A stretch of 64,000 nt of DNA from Bursaphelenchus xylophilus (taxonomy: Eukaryota > Nematoda > Chromadorea > Rhabditida > Aphelenchoididae): NCBI GenBank assembly GCA_904066235.2, contig CAJFCV020000003.1:5270001-5334000 (forward strand), given 5' to 3'. Position 1 is the first letter of the stretch. Every line of letters begins with the position of its first letter. The translations under genes were made by a program, and so were the position numbers. Below the pieces are notes generated by a model. It did no database searches and was not told where the DNA came from. It was given only the letters and a program-made list of their open reading frames with translations. Positions 26,301 to 38,444 of this stretch are shown in pieces.

Positions 26301-29300
26301 GTTGAGGGTAACTTCAAATTTGTTGCTCACCCACGAGTTTCGACCATACCGATTTTTTCCTGCAATATGAGAACCCAAAACAGGATAAAACTTACGCAAT
26401 AACTATTATGCAATCATGACACTGATTCTATAAAAAATCACCGGGCCGGCGAGAGGCCCGTCGCCTAAAGCGGGTCTGTCAAATTTTGCCTGAAATTTGC
26501 CGTAAAAAGCGCAAACCCGGCCCGGTTGCCTTGAGTCGCCTGGCGTTCATTTTTGTTTTCACGCTGGTAAATTTTATCGATTGGGATTATATGTATATAT
26601 ATATTTGGGCGGGCCCACACTTGCGGGCAACCTCTTTGCGGGCAGCTAACAGAACCACGGGGATTCTCCGAGTATGTTTGGAAATAAGCCAAGATTCGTT
26701 TACAACAGGAAATTCTAACGATGGATTTGGCGGTTACATGTTGCGAATCAAGTTTTCAAGTGTGTAAGTGGCTTGAATAGTTACCATAAGGTTGTGCAAG
26801 CATTTTTAGAGGTTCAGAAACCATCTTTTTGAAAGCAAACTCTCCTAACTTTGAAAGCGATGGATGAATTCAATAGATTCTTTTACTTACCTGTACTAGG
26901 GAGTTACCAATGCAAAATTTCTGCCGCGATTACGGTAGGAAAATCGTCATTCTTCTATTTGGTAAATCTCGGCTGCCAGCAAAGTCGTTACCGCAAGAGT
27001 CGTGACGCCTCTATTTGTAATATCTTAAAGTACGCGCTTCCGTATGACTACGTACACACTTGGCAAAAATGCAATAAGCAACAATTTACCACTGTAGTAC
27101 CTTTTTAAATCGTTTTTATATGATATACACTGCTGGACAAAATGATATGACCACCGCAATTTTGCGCTGACAATTTGTCCATGGTAAATGAATTGCTTTA
27201 ATATTTGGTGAAAGTGAGTATGGAGCAATGTAACATGTACCCAAAAAGTATCAAAGGATTTCAAAAAGTGCAAGGTGAGTAAAATTTGCAAAAACGCGAA
27301 ACCGCCAAAAATCGGCTGGACAAAATGATATGACCACGTGGTTTAATTCAATCTTTTACTAAATAAACACAATTTAACAAACAATCCTAGTAATGAGTGA
27401 TTCCTCCACTGATTACTAGGACTGGTATGGGGACACTTTCGGCCAAGTTTAGACGGGTTTGAACGCGTTAAGCCATGTTTGATGCAGAGCAACCCAAACT
27501 GGTGACTATCTTCGATTAACGCTTTCCAAAACTTTTAAATGACGTTTTTATCATGTGATCTAGACGTGTAATCACCAGTGCAAGCCTTCGCTTTTCGTAC
27601 GAACTCCATGGTGGTCTGGTAGTGTGGATTCAGCAAACATCCGGTTACCATGTCCAGCTTTGGCGACCCATTTGCTATTTGACCCTGGGGATAGATGTGC
27701 TCCTTAGGTTTAAAATGAAACCCGGAATATCTCTAGAAACCGGCGAAGCCAAGAAAAGTCCCCGCAGACACGATCACAGATTTTCAGATGCAACTTTGCC
27801 GACCTTCACCTTATCCAGCAAAACCGAGTTTTTCAAATGGATTTTTAGCGATGCAAAACGGCTTTTATTCGATGGCCCATGTAATTTTAGAAGCTACAGC
27901 ACACCTCATGCAACCTGGGCCATCAAATGAACTGTTTTTTGTCGCTAACGATCCCTTTGAAAAACTTGGGTTTTCTGGTTAAGGGGCAGATCGATGCAGT
28001 TGCATCTGCAAAGCTGTGATCGTGTCAGCGGGGACTTTCTTTGGCTTCGCCGGTTTCTAGAGAGATTCAGGGTTACATTTTAAACCTAAGGAGCACATCT
28101 ATCCCCAGGGTCAAATAGCAAATGGGTCGCCAAAGCTGGACATGGTAACCGGATGTTTGCTGAATCCACACTACCAGACCACCATGGAGTTCGTACGAAA
28201 AGCGAAGGCTTGCACTGGTGATTACACGTCTAGATCACATGATAAAAACGTCATTTAAAAGTTTTGGAAAGCGTTAATGGAAGATAGTCACCAGTTTGGG
28301 TTGCTCTGCATCAAACATGGCTTAACGCGTTCAAACCCGTCTAAACTTGGCCGAAAGTGTCCCCATACCAGTCCTAGTAATCAGTGGAGGAATCACTCAT
28401 TACTAGGATTGTTTGTTAAATTGTGTTTATTTAGTAAAAGATTGAATTAAACCACGTGGTCATATCATTTTGTCCAGCCGATTTTTGGCGGTTTCGCGTT
28501 TTTGCAAATTTTACTCACCTTGCACTTTTTGAAATCCTTTGATACTTTTTGGGTACATGTTACATTGCTCCATACTCACTTTCACCAAATATTAAAGCAA
28601 TTCATTTACCATGGACAAATTGTCAGCGCAAAATTGCGGTGGTCATATCATTTTGTCCAGCAGTGTAGTTCCGGCCTGGGGCCTGAAGTTGAAGGAAGAG
28701 TGATGGTAAGACCCCTGATCCTTGTGTTTCAGCTTACATCTGCTCTCTTCCCCCGCAACAAGGATCATCCTGCAGTTCATCAGCTGCTGCCAGATATTAT
28801 TTTAACATTGTAACAAAAGAATGTACTCAGTTTACTTACAATGGATGCAGTGGAAATCTCAACAACTTTGCCACCATGGAAAGATGCAACAATTTCTGTT
28901 TATCGGCAGCGTGTTCGCCCGGGGATGTAGCTTATGTAAATCCGAATACAAATCTTCCGTACGAGTGCAATGCCGCTTTAAGTAACAGTTGTCCCAATAA
29001 TTTCGTTTGCACTTACGATCCCTTGTCGACGAACAGTGTTTGTTGTGGTGCTACAAGTATGGGTAAGTATTGAATTTTCTGTTTCGTATTTCTGGTAATT
29101 TTAGAGGTGTGTCCTGAAGGCGAGAAAGCGTACGTGAATGCAGCAGATATGAGTGTCAGAGAATGCTTGATCAATGTCGACGGAAGTTGTCCATCCAATT
29201 ATTTATGTCGATTCAACGCTGGAAAAAATCGATATTACTGTTGTGCTTCTATTTCTGGAGGTATGTTTATTTTGTTTTGGCTACCCGATATGTTCGCTCA

Positions 29301-32300
29301 AAAGCGTTAAGGTCCGGGCAACATGATGAAATCCGTGTTTTCGGGGAAAAAAGTTAGGTCAGGATTAATGTTCAAAATCCTCTTAAAAACATCCTTCGAG
29401 TTGATCCAGACGGTTTTGGAACTTTAATTAAGGCAGGTCACAACGACACTGACAATGGTCACCTAAGTCGTGAGCTTGGTGACGACATCTAAAGGTGTCA
29501 TGAACATCCTATTCATGCACGGAGGTAGCTCTTAAGTAATTTTATGCAACCACCTTGATGCCGCATCAGGACATTTCCGGAATTTGGACACTTCCGGAAT
29601 GGCGGAATAGTGACACTTCCGGAATGGCGGAACAGTGACACTTCCGGAACCGGGGAAAAATCAAAGAAGAGGCTTAGACCTGCCATCTGAACCATCTGAC
29701 TGGATTTATTGTTATTAATCTCAAAAATTTTGTTATTTTTTTTCTGATTGTTACTTTTTTCTTAAGTAGTAGTGTTAAAAAGTAATTTTTCGATTTTTTT
29801 CTAAAAATACTCGATTTAGGGGTTTTCAAGGTTGCTGATTTCGAATATCGGGTTCATTTTTTCTGAACTTTACTAGTTTTCCTTAAGCAGTAGTGTTATA
29901 AAGTAATTTTTTGAAAATTTTTTAAGAATACTCGATTTAGGGGTTTTCGAAGGTGCTGATTTCGAAAATCATGTTAGCTTTTCTCTTTATAGTACTATCT
30001 GGTACTATACAGTACGAGGTGAAAATATGGCTTTTGGCGTTAATGGTGTTGTTTTGATGCTTAGTACTCCTCAAAAACACGTTTTAAATAACTGGTACTG
30101 TTTAGTACTGTCTGGTACTATGTAGTACATGGTAAAAATAGGAGTACTAAGCAACAGAACAACACCACTAACGCCTAAAGGCCAAATTTTTACCTTGTAC
30201 TACATAGTACCAGACAGTACTAAACAGTACCAATTATTTAAAACGTGTTTTTGAGGAGTACCAAGCATCAAAACAACACCATTAACGCCAAAAGCCATAT
30301 TTTCACCTCGTACTGTATAGTACCAGATAGTACTATAAAGAGAAAAGCTAACATGATTTTCGAAATCAGCACCTTCGAAAACCCCTAAATCGAGTATTCT
30401 TAAAAAATTTTCAAAAAATTACTTTATAACACTACTGCTTAAGGAAAACTAGTAAAGTTCAGAAAAAATGAACCCGATATTCGAAATCAGCAACCTTGAA
30501 AACCCCTAAATCGAGTATTTTTAGAAAAGAATCGAAAAATTACTTTTTAACACTACTACTTAAGAAAAAAGTAACAATCAGAAAAAAATAACAAAATTTT
30601 TGAGATTAATAACAATAAATCCAGTCAGATGGTTCAGATGGCAGGTCTAACGAGCCTCATCTTTGATTTTTCCCCGGTTCCGGAAGTGTCACTGTTCCGC
30701 CATTCCGGAAGTGTCACTATTCCGCCATTCCGGAAGTGTCCAAATTCCGGAAATGTCGTGGTGCCCTTGATGCCCGATCCGCCCCAAATAAAGGATTGCG
30801 TTTGTATTGATTAATATTCTAATCTTTCCAGATCTCTGTCCCGTTGGCAAAGCACTTTACCGAGATCCTTCGTCTAAGAGTGCCGTTCGTTGTACGATCA
30901 GTAGTAGTAGTCAATGTCCCACTGGCTTCTCATGTCAATCAGATATTCCTGGCGCTTTCCAAGGGCATTGTTGTTCTGCCAGTTATCTCTGTCCAAATAA
31001 GGCCGACTTTTTCATCGAAGAAAGCTCGCAGATGCCGCGGTCATGCACGGTGGGAGCATTTATTACTTGTCCCAATGGATATACATGTCAAAGTACACAG
31101 TCGGAGTTTACAACCGGTCATTGTTGCAAAGGAGATATTATTTCTGTGTCCGGTAAGTAATACCTTCGTTTTTTACAATTGATTCTCAGATGGATGCCCG
31201 CCAAATGAATATGTGTTTATGAAGGATGGGCAGATAGCGACTTGTGATCCTTTTAATCCCCCCAATGCTCCTTGTCCTTCTGGTTATTCATGTCAATGGT
31301 CTTTATCCAATCAGAGATACCAATGTTGTGGTGCTACGGCAATCACAACTCCCAAGTCTATGGCCGCAATGGGATGTCCGAATAGTCAAGTTGCCTTCAG
31401 AGATCCCTTGACCAGTTCTCCGAAGATCTGTACGGCTGCTGCTCAGAATTGTCCGGTCGGTTACTTCTGTCAGTTTTCTACGACTAACAACCAATTCCAA
31501 TGTTGTGGAATGGATGGGGGATGCCCGAATGATCAGGTTGCTTTTATTGGGATCAGTGGGGAACCTCAGACTTGTGCCATTGGCCAGAGCACGTGTCCCA
31601 ATGGATTTTCTTGCCAAAGAACTATCAGCGGACAACAGATTTGTTGTACCACGGGAATCCCGAGTAAGTGATCAAATTAATGATAACAAAATCATCTTTA
31701 GCGTGTGGTGATAATCAAGTTAACGTGGATGGAGTCTGTCTTAACAAGGCTTTGTTGGGAGACACATGTGTCTCTCCCCTTCAGTGTCCCGAGATGTCGA
31801 CTTGCGAAGAAAGTAAATGCGTTTGCCAATCTGGATACGAAGATATCGATTCAATTTGTGTGAAGGCCTGTGATGAAGATGAACTAAGAATCCGGGGAGT
31901 CTGTTTGAAGAGGGTTCGGATCGGCGAAGGATGCGAAGATTCTCAGCAATGCCAAGGAGGGTCAAGTTGTGTGGATAACACTTGCATCTGCCCTGAAGGA
32001 ATGGAAGAGAGTGATGGAGTTTGTATCAAGAAGATGAAACGCCCAAAGAACAGTATGGAGAGTAGCGAGGCACCTGGCTTCTGTCCTAACCGTGATCAAG
32101 AGCCTTATCTCGAGGCTCGAACCAAAAAGTTACGGTTCTGTTCTCCTTCGAAGAAAGGGGCTTGTCCGCGAGCTTACACATGCCAATTCTCCCCTGCATT
32201 GAAGAAAAATATTTGTTGTGGAAGGAGTCGACGGGGAGCTGTGATTAGTGGCGGTGTTCGTGAAATTGTTCAGACAGCTGTGAGTATCCGACCAACAGGA

Positions 32301-32949
32301 AATGAGGGAGGCGGTAAGAATTGACTACGTAATCATTAAATGAGTCCTGTTTATTTCCAGGAATTGGTCCAATTGCCCCTCTATCAGTCAGCACAAATGA
32401 AGTGTGTGAACAGGGAGAGCCTTATATGTTAGGGGGAATCCCTCAGACTTGTACCTCTTCTGTTTGTCCCCAGAAATACAAGTGTATATTTTCGAAGCGA
32501 GCCAAGAATTATTTCTGTTGTTCGAAAGAGAATGTTGTTGTTCAAGGAGCTCATGGATGTCCCAGTGGTACGGCCTTACTGTTCCCGTCAACAGGAACGC
32601 CTGTTCAGTGTAGTCCTGAGGGTACCAACTCTTGCCCAAGTGGCTTTGAATGTCTGAAAAATGTGAATTCCGGTGCTTTTCAATGCTGTTCTGCTGAGGC
32701 TCAGGCTTTCAAAAAGTATAAGAAGAAACGTGAGTAATAACATTATGTTTTTGTGGGGAGTAATGAGTGAATCGGTTGATGCGATTGCTTGCAGATTGCC
32801 CATCCAACCAAGTACAAGTTCGTCGAGTCATCAAGGGCCGTGTCGTGAAGCGCTGCGAATCCAGATGTCCTCCCAAACAAGTGCCCGTGCGGGGCGTTTG
32901 CCGCGATCTCAACCGACAGAAACAGCTAGCCGAGAAGGAAATGGCATGA
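23302..32949 (+). CDS. Large secreted multi-domain protein: EB modules, Kunitz domains and lustrin Cys-rich repeats
   Basis: Probably a secreted extracellular-matrix or cuticle-associated protease inhibitor of about 1,580 residues. A signal peptide ([14 protein letters not shown]) follows the start Met. Early exons hold EB-like Cys modules. Five Kunitz-type domains follow, at about 24670-24860, 25045-25265, 25435-25595, 25970-26140 and 28735-28910, alternating with about 14 lustrin repeats (pattern C-x-G-x..CPxGYxC..CC). Two more EB modules are at about 31705-32030, and a basic Cys-rich tail ends the protein. Kunitz 3 has all six Cys and Lys at P1 (GDCKQSV), predicting a trypsin-like target. 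Kunitz 1 and 2 lack the second Cys and the YxGCxGN Cys. Most introns are phase 1, so modules are exchangeable. The Kunitz 4 exon begins at 25965 ([14 protein letters not shown]), removing an apparent stop. Introns 26286-28732 and 29261-30831 contain foldback elements. Confidence 0.85.
27128..28665. mobile_element. Giant foldback (palindromic) Tc1/mariner-like element, about 1.54 kb
   Basis: The left arm starts CACTGCTGGACAAAATGATA and the right end is its exact inverse, with TA flanking each side (27126-27127 and 28666-28667). The inverted repeat continues almost to the centre near 27,897; for example 27,700-27,795 pairs with about 28,000-28,095. The motif CTGGACAAAATGATATGACC recurs about 182 bases inside each arm (near 27314 and, inverted, near 28460), like the paired transposase sites of IR/DR transposons. 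No transposase frame is seen. The element lies wholly inside an intron of the Kunitz/lustrin gene. Confidence 0.9.
29563..30765. mobile_element. Second foldback element, about 1.2 kb, with candidate 9-base target duplication
   Basis: The arms are near-perfect inverted repeats from about 29570 (GACATTTCCGGAATTTGGAC) to 30757. They include two tandem copies of a 25-base unit, ACACTTCCGGAATGGCGGAA(T/C)AGTG. The sequence CTTGATGCC lies directly outside both ends (29554-29562 and 30766-30774), a 9-base duplication of the size made by Mutator-like or Merlin elements. The centre near 30,160 contains GTACTA-rich sub-palindromes. It has no transposase, and it sits in intron 29261-30831 of the Kunitz/lustrin gene. 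Confidence 0.85.
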
Positions 32950-35314
32950 TGATGTTGGACACACTCTCTCGAGTACGGGCCTTGCTTTGATATTGCACTT
33001 GTTAACTGACCTCAGTCTTTCTGTTCTTGTTTGCAATAAATTATGTAAATCGTATGGTTGTAATTTAATGTAAACGGTTGCAAACGAATTCCGTCCGTTC
33101 CACCGTCCGAGCTGTCGCGGCCGCTAATTAGGTTAATCAAAAAAGAAATCCGGACGGTCAAAGAGGAAGGGATTCACGGCGGCTTTATCAAGTTTGGGGG
33201 ATGTTCTCGACGCCTTCCGCAGGTCCCATTATGTGAAGGGGAGGAGAAGGAAGGCCAAGGAGGTTCTCCACAAAAGTCGTTCCTTTCAGAAGGCCGTGCT
33301 CCGTGGCCGGAAGTGCTTAGACTTCAGGTCGGACACACATAATCTATTGGATTCTGTGCGGGATGCACTTTGATTGTTGCGACAATGTATCCAAAGTAGA
33401 TTTAGTCATTCGGTTGACTCCCCGACCTTTTCGCTCTTACTTATGCCGAGAAAAAACGTTTTTTGGGGCCCGCGATGCATCGGCCGCTCTCAAATTAATC
33501 CACAAACACCGGGGTTTAGATTACTCCGTTCGTGTTACCGTAATCCGCTCTCTTCTCGGCTTTCGCCGACTGGAACAGTGCGATTGACGTCCGCGCCTTT
33601 CCCCTCTTCTTGCAGATCCCGTCTGGATTCCGGGCACGATGACAGGTGAGGCGCCGGTCCCCCGCCGCCTTCCCTCCGGACGCTTGTTGTCGGGAGTTGT
33701 TTTTGGGTCTTGATTTGCATCGATTGTCGATTTCATGTCTTTCGCTCAATTTCATCCCTTTTTGTCGTAGCGCTGCGTCAAGGAAGAGAGAAGCCGGACC
33801 CTTTGCCAACTTTAAATTGGGTTTCGGAATTAATTTGGCGTCCGTGGCTCAGGAATCGCTGAGTCGAGCGAGGAGGAGAAGGTCCCAGGTTGGAGCCGAA
33901 TTGGAGTCAGTGGGGCCGAAAAAAAGAAGTTACCGATTATCAAAGTACTTTTCCAGAACAACGACTTTGTGTCTGTCGTCGAGAACAATGCGATGACTCC
34001 ATGCGGAAATGTTCGCACTTTCTCGAACCCGAGTTGGAGGGCTCATCCGTCGGCCTCAGGAGTTTTTGCGCTGGAGGGTGCCGAGATTCTGAATGCAATT
34101 TTGTTTTTGAAACAAGGTTAAATTGGAATGAAACTACGGGGCCGGAACTCTTTCCCGCTGCAAGGGAGAAGAAGTAAACGAAGGCCCAAGGCGACGGGCC
34201 GAGAAGAACGGTGGGACGACGCCCTTGGTCAACTGTCTTATAAAAAGTTTGCTGGTCGGAAGTCTCAATTAATTGTGTTGATTCTTCGGCGGGAAGGGGT
34301 ACATGCCCTCAGAAAATGTCTTTTTCGGCGGGATTCGAATCGGTCCAATGTCAGTTCCCATTTGGAATTCGGAAGCCGAGACTCCTAATAAAACTTGTTT
34401 CCCGCACGTGTTTTTAAGGAAGAGAACCTAGTAATAGACACACTTTAAGACGTCTCCGAGCTCTGTTGACGGTCGGATTTGGGCCTTAGGAGAGTCGTCG
34501 CCCGGGCCGGCTAATCATTCGACGGGTCAACGACTCCCTCGAGGCCGCTTCTCCCTCAAAATCTCGGTTAATCATTTCAATCCCGGGTTGGCGCGGTCTT
34601 TCCGTCGTTCTGATATCTCCTTTGTTTTCGTCTTCCATTTTTGATTCGCTTTCCGACATTCCCCGATATGAATTTTTATGATGCGTTGCAAAATTTATAA
34701 CTCAACTGACAAGGGGATCCGAATAAAAAGCGGAGGGAACGTCTGAAAAACGAAATGAATCGGCTTCGGCTTCATTGAGATTTTCCCCGAGTTCTCCGAG
34801 GAAACCGCGTCATTGTCGGCCCCAAAATAGTCGTGTGTATCAGGGTATCCAAGTTCTTGGCGCTTCCCCAAATGTTTGAGTTACGTCCGGGCCATCAATT
34901 AGACGAAGGGTCTGTCCCGCTACCTGCAACTAATCATCCTTATTAAATTGACATCTGTTTCTTTTCTCCACCGGGCCTGCTCTCGTTTTTTGTCGCATTT
35001 CGTGGCCTGAGGGCATTCAGAGTTTGGCCTGGTTTCAAACATTTATTCTGAATTACGCGCGCATTATTCATCAAGAGTGGGAATGCAGATTCATTGTGTT
35101 AATGAGGCGAAAAGTAGAAACGGGAGATCGTACCATGAGTTTCATTCCTCCATTATCTCACAAGATGTTCTCTGTGTCATTCTTTTGTTCCGTAATTAAT
35201 TACTGATGATTTGTGATTACTCATGTATTTATTGTACTCTTATTTATAGGGAGCCAGCTCCATCGGGACTCACTCTCAAATCATGCTCAGGATGAGATAG
35301 GCCTTTCCTTTACT
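32950..35314. other. Non-coding stretch before the GPCR gene
   Basis: An AATAAA at 33035-33040 is the likely polyadenylation signal of the Kunitz/lustrin gene. From about 33,080 to 34,900 the DNA is richer in G+C than the flanks and carries overlapping open frames on several frames at once, which argues against coding. An acceptor-like TTATAG just before 35250 may mark trans-splicing or a 5' UTR intron of the receptor gene. Confidence 0.5.
33035..33040 (+). terminator. Polyadenylation signal of the Kunitz/lustrin gene
   Basis: AATAAA lies 86 bases past the TGA stop of the Kunitz/lustrin protein, on the same strand. Confidence 0.6.
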
Positions 35315-38211
35315 ATGGTGGCGTTGCAGACGTTAAGCAAGAATCTGAGCGAAGAGGCGCTCCGATTGGGGGTGGAGGATGTGCTGGTCTTCCTGGGCCT
35401 CGAGATGTTGGGGACCCTGGCCATCATCGGGAACTTGTGTCTCATCCTGGTGCTGCTCAAAAATAAATACCTCCAAAGAGCCAGGTGAGTTCACCAATAA
35501 TAAATAAATTCAAGATAGGTTGGAGTGATTATGAAATCTGTCGAAATGGACTGTCTTTTCAGCTTCATCCTGATGCTGAGCTTGGCCATTGCAGACGTCG
35601 TGCACGGGTTTGTAACGACCTGCTTTTTCTACCCTCCTATCATCCTCAAATACAATTACGTTCCAGATGTCGGGGTGCGGGCCTTCAACGTCTTCGATTG
35701 GACGGCATGGAGTATCTCGTTAACGTATGTCCTCCACACTTATTCATTAGCCAATTGCAGACACATGTCAGGTATTTGTTTGGATCGTCTGATCGCCATA
35801 ATGTTGTACGGAAGATATAATCTGATTGTCACTGTGAAACGGGTCCGTTGTTTTACCATTTTCTGTTGGACCACCTTCACCTCCATCAACGTGTTGTATA
35901 TTCTGATGCGGGTCTGCTGTCTGATCACTCCTTTGCGCAATAATCACTTTTATACGTTTGGTTACGGAGAGTTCGAGGATGAAAGTAGGTTGAAAATAAA
36001 CGTTGAGGATTCCTTTAATGGCTAAATATTTATAAAAAGACTCGGGGGACAAGGTGTTTTTAATGGATGGACTTTAAAAGATCCAATTAAGGCCAATATT
36101 TAGATGCCAAACAAGCGAGTATTTTTGGTCCGACGAACCTTTTTACGTTCACCTACTCCCCCCTTGAGTTGACCACAATCGCCATCTTGTCGATCAGTAA
36201 TCCCATAACTCTGGTCCAGCTATATCGTCGGCACAAAAGGAAGGTTGCCCTGAGAATGTAAGTTGTTCTCGCCGGGTCTATGGGAATGAATCTACTGTTT
36301 CCATTTTTTAAGACAACATCCCCCTCGGCCCACCCAACAACAATCGGTCTCGGTTAAAGCGCGCACTCAATGGCAGAGGTATTCCGGCGGTTTTTTGTGT
36401 TTTTGGTTGAGTAGTTGGCCTGGACTAGCTGGTGGTTTTCCATTTTCGGGTTGCTCTTGTTTTTGTCACCACATTCCCGTTTTTTTATTTTGGGCATTGA
36501 ATCAAGACAAATTAGCACTGTTAATTTGCATCAAAGTTCGTTTACTTAAAAAAAATTAATTGACTCATTCCAAGCTTAAATCAGCAGCCATTCCAGCCAC
36601 GCCAATCCCCCGATCCTCCATAATTCTCGTATTTTTAGCTTTCGTGGGCTTAAAGCGGCTACCGTACATCGCGAAGGGTTTGCGCTTTTCAAATTGACAG
36701 TTTTTGAGTGGTCTTGCGCACTTGCGGTTCTTGTTTTGGATTGCTGTTATAACATTAGCATGCTGTTTTGCACCTCACCTTGTTTTTTGATTGGTTTCCC
36801 GCTTTCTTTTGTTGTTTATCCCAGCCGAGTGATAGAATGCTTGATTGTCATTTTTTTGATCGGTTCAAACAAATGCCGGAGATGCATCAGGATGATGGAT
36901 TTCCAATCATCCGATGACGTCTCTAAGGCAAACCTAGTGAGCTTGTTTCATTTAATTTGGTTTTAGGGCATCTACAATGTTATTGGAGATGTCGATGAGA
37001 ATGGGTTCGAAGCATCTAAACAATGACGTCAGGGAGCTGGCCTCTCGGAGGGCAAGCCGACAGCAGCAACGGATTCTACTCCAGGTATTGTAACCGATTT
37101 TTTTAGCTTACTGTCAAAACAGTCTGGAGATGACATGAAAAATGATTTTGTTGTAGATATCGGTGGTGGCTGTCATCTTCTACCTGTACATGTCAACATA
37201 TTACATGGTATATCACGTATTCGAGATTACCAACAAATGGGTGGTGTTGTTCAATTCCTTCTTCTACTCGACCACTCACATGATCAATCCAGTCATCTAC
37301 TTTTCGTTGAACAAAGAGATGAGGAACCAGCTGGCGAATGTGGTCAATGAGATCTTAACCAAAGTGTGCCGAGTCAAGCCCAACGATGATGATGCCATAC
37401 GAAAAAATTCATCGGGGCAAAGGTAATTCGCCGGAGTAGTGTGGAGAAGCGTTGCTTATTGTGATTATGTGGTCGTGCGTTGTGGTTTCCATGGTAATTG
37501 CAAATACCATTCTATTTACAATTTTGTATAGGTCATCGAATACGAAAGGCGGAGAGAATTCGGTGACGGAGACCTCTCCACTGTGTGCCTCGAGTCATAA
37601 CAACACCGGGTCATGTGCCCCCATGTCGATGGTCGAGCGGTTGAAACGTCAAGAAATAAATAAACAGATCCAACATAACAATTCCGTCGCCTCGACCACT
37701 TCTCACACAAACGGATTTGTAAAAGCGACCAGAAAAGAGTCGGGGACACCCGTAGAAGAAAGGAAAATATCTCTGGAGGAAGCTCAGCCATTGATTTCGT
37801 CGAAAGAACCACGAAGATCGCTTCTAGAAAGTATTCTACAAGCTATGAAACGGATGGCCGCTTTGGAAAGGATGACAAATAGAACCGAGAATGGGCCAAT
37901 TACATTAGCCATGCCGTCTCAGAGCCGTTCCATGGATGTGATCGGCGATTTTCATGAGACAAAGTAAACATTCACTGTTTACACATAAAATACAACACAT
38001 TTTGGCTTTAACAGAAAGGTAATTACACTTTGTTTTTAGGTTCGTGATGAAATCATCGACGGTGCACGGGCTTTCAGACATCGAGAATTACAGTCAAATT
38101 GAAACTACCATCAAGGAGAGTCTGGTCACCCTCCTTGATCAGAATACAGTCATCAATAGCCACCAAAACGGGGATTCCGACCACGTTGAGGACGATATTA
38201 TCTTTCTCTGA
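35315..38211 (+). CDS. Orphan rhodopsin-family (class A) G-protein-coupled receptor
   Basis: Seven membrane segments can be traced: TM1 with GN (AIIGNLCLILVLL), TM2 with LAIAD, and TM3 ending SGICLDRLIAI where DRY is expected. TM4 has FTIFCWTTFTSINVLYIL and TM5 is around TIAILSISNPITLVQLY. TM6 is SVVAVIFYLYMSTYYMVYHV and TM7 has INPVIYFSLNKEMRNQL (NPxxY). TM6 lacks the usual CWxP and TM3 lacks the usual extracellular Cys. A long Ser/Thr-rich cytoplasmic tail of about 220 residues carries many acidic and basic clusters and ends VEDDIIFL. The start MVALQTLSKNLSEE is the first Met after an acceptor. Exons were joined in phase at RAS/FILML, DEN/AKQAS, ALRM/ASTM, LLQ/ISVV, GQR/SSNT and ETK/FVMK. 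The ligand cannot be inferred. Confidence 0.82.
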
Positions 38212-38444
38212 TCATATTCACACGGGTAAACAAAAAACAATAAATTTTTAATTCCCTTGTTCGGGATGCTTGTATATGAATTTAACTTTATTTTGCTACA
38301 AATACAATTAGATGACAATATAAGTTTAGGCGTTATTAGATACAACGATCTGCATTAGAAACTTAGGACACAATCACAGAAAATAAATAATTAATCGGGA
38401 TACCCTGGAACAAGTGAGTTTGGAGGGCATAAGTAACACAACAA

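Noticed and set aside
27025..28813. Twin open frames starting [16 protein letters not shown] on opposite strands
   Set aside because: They are mirror copies in the arms of the foldback element, not genes.
29513..30814. Twin open frames starting MVQMAGL on opposite strands
   Set aside because: They lie in the inverted arms of the second foldback and have no protein features.
33363..34388. Cluster of overlapping open frames in a G+C-richer stretch
   Set aside because: Several frames are open at once on both strands, as expected from composition; no domain or splice structure is visible.
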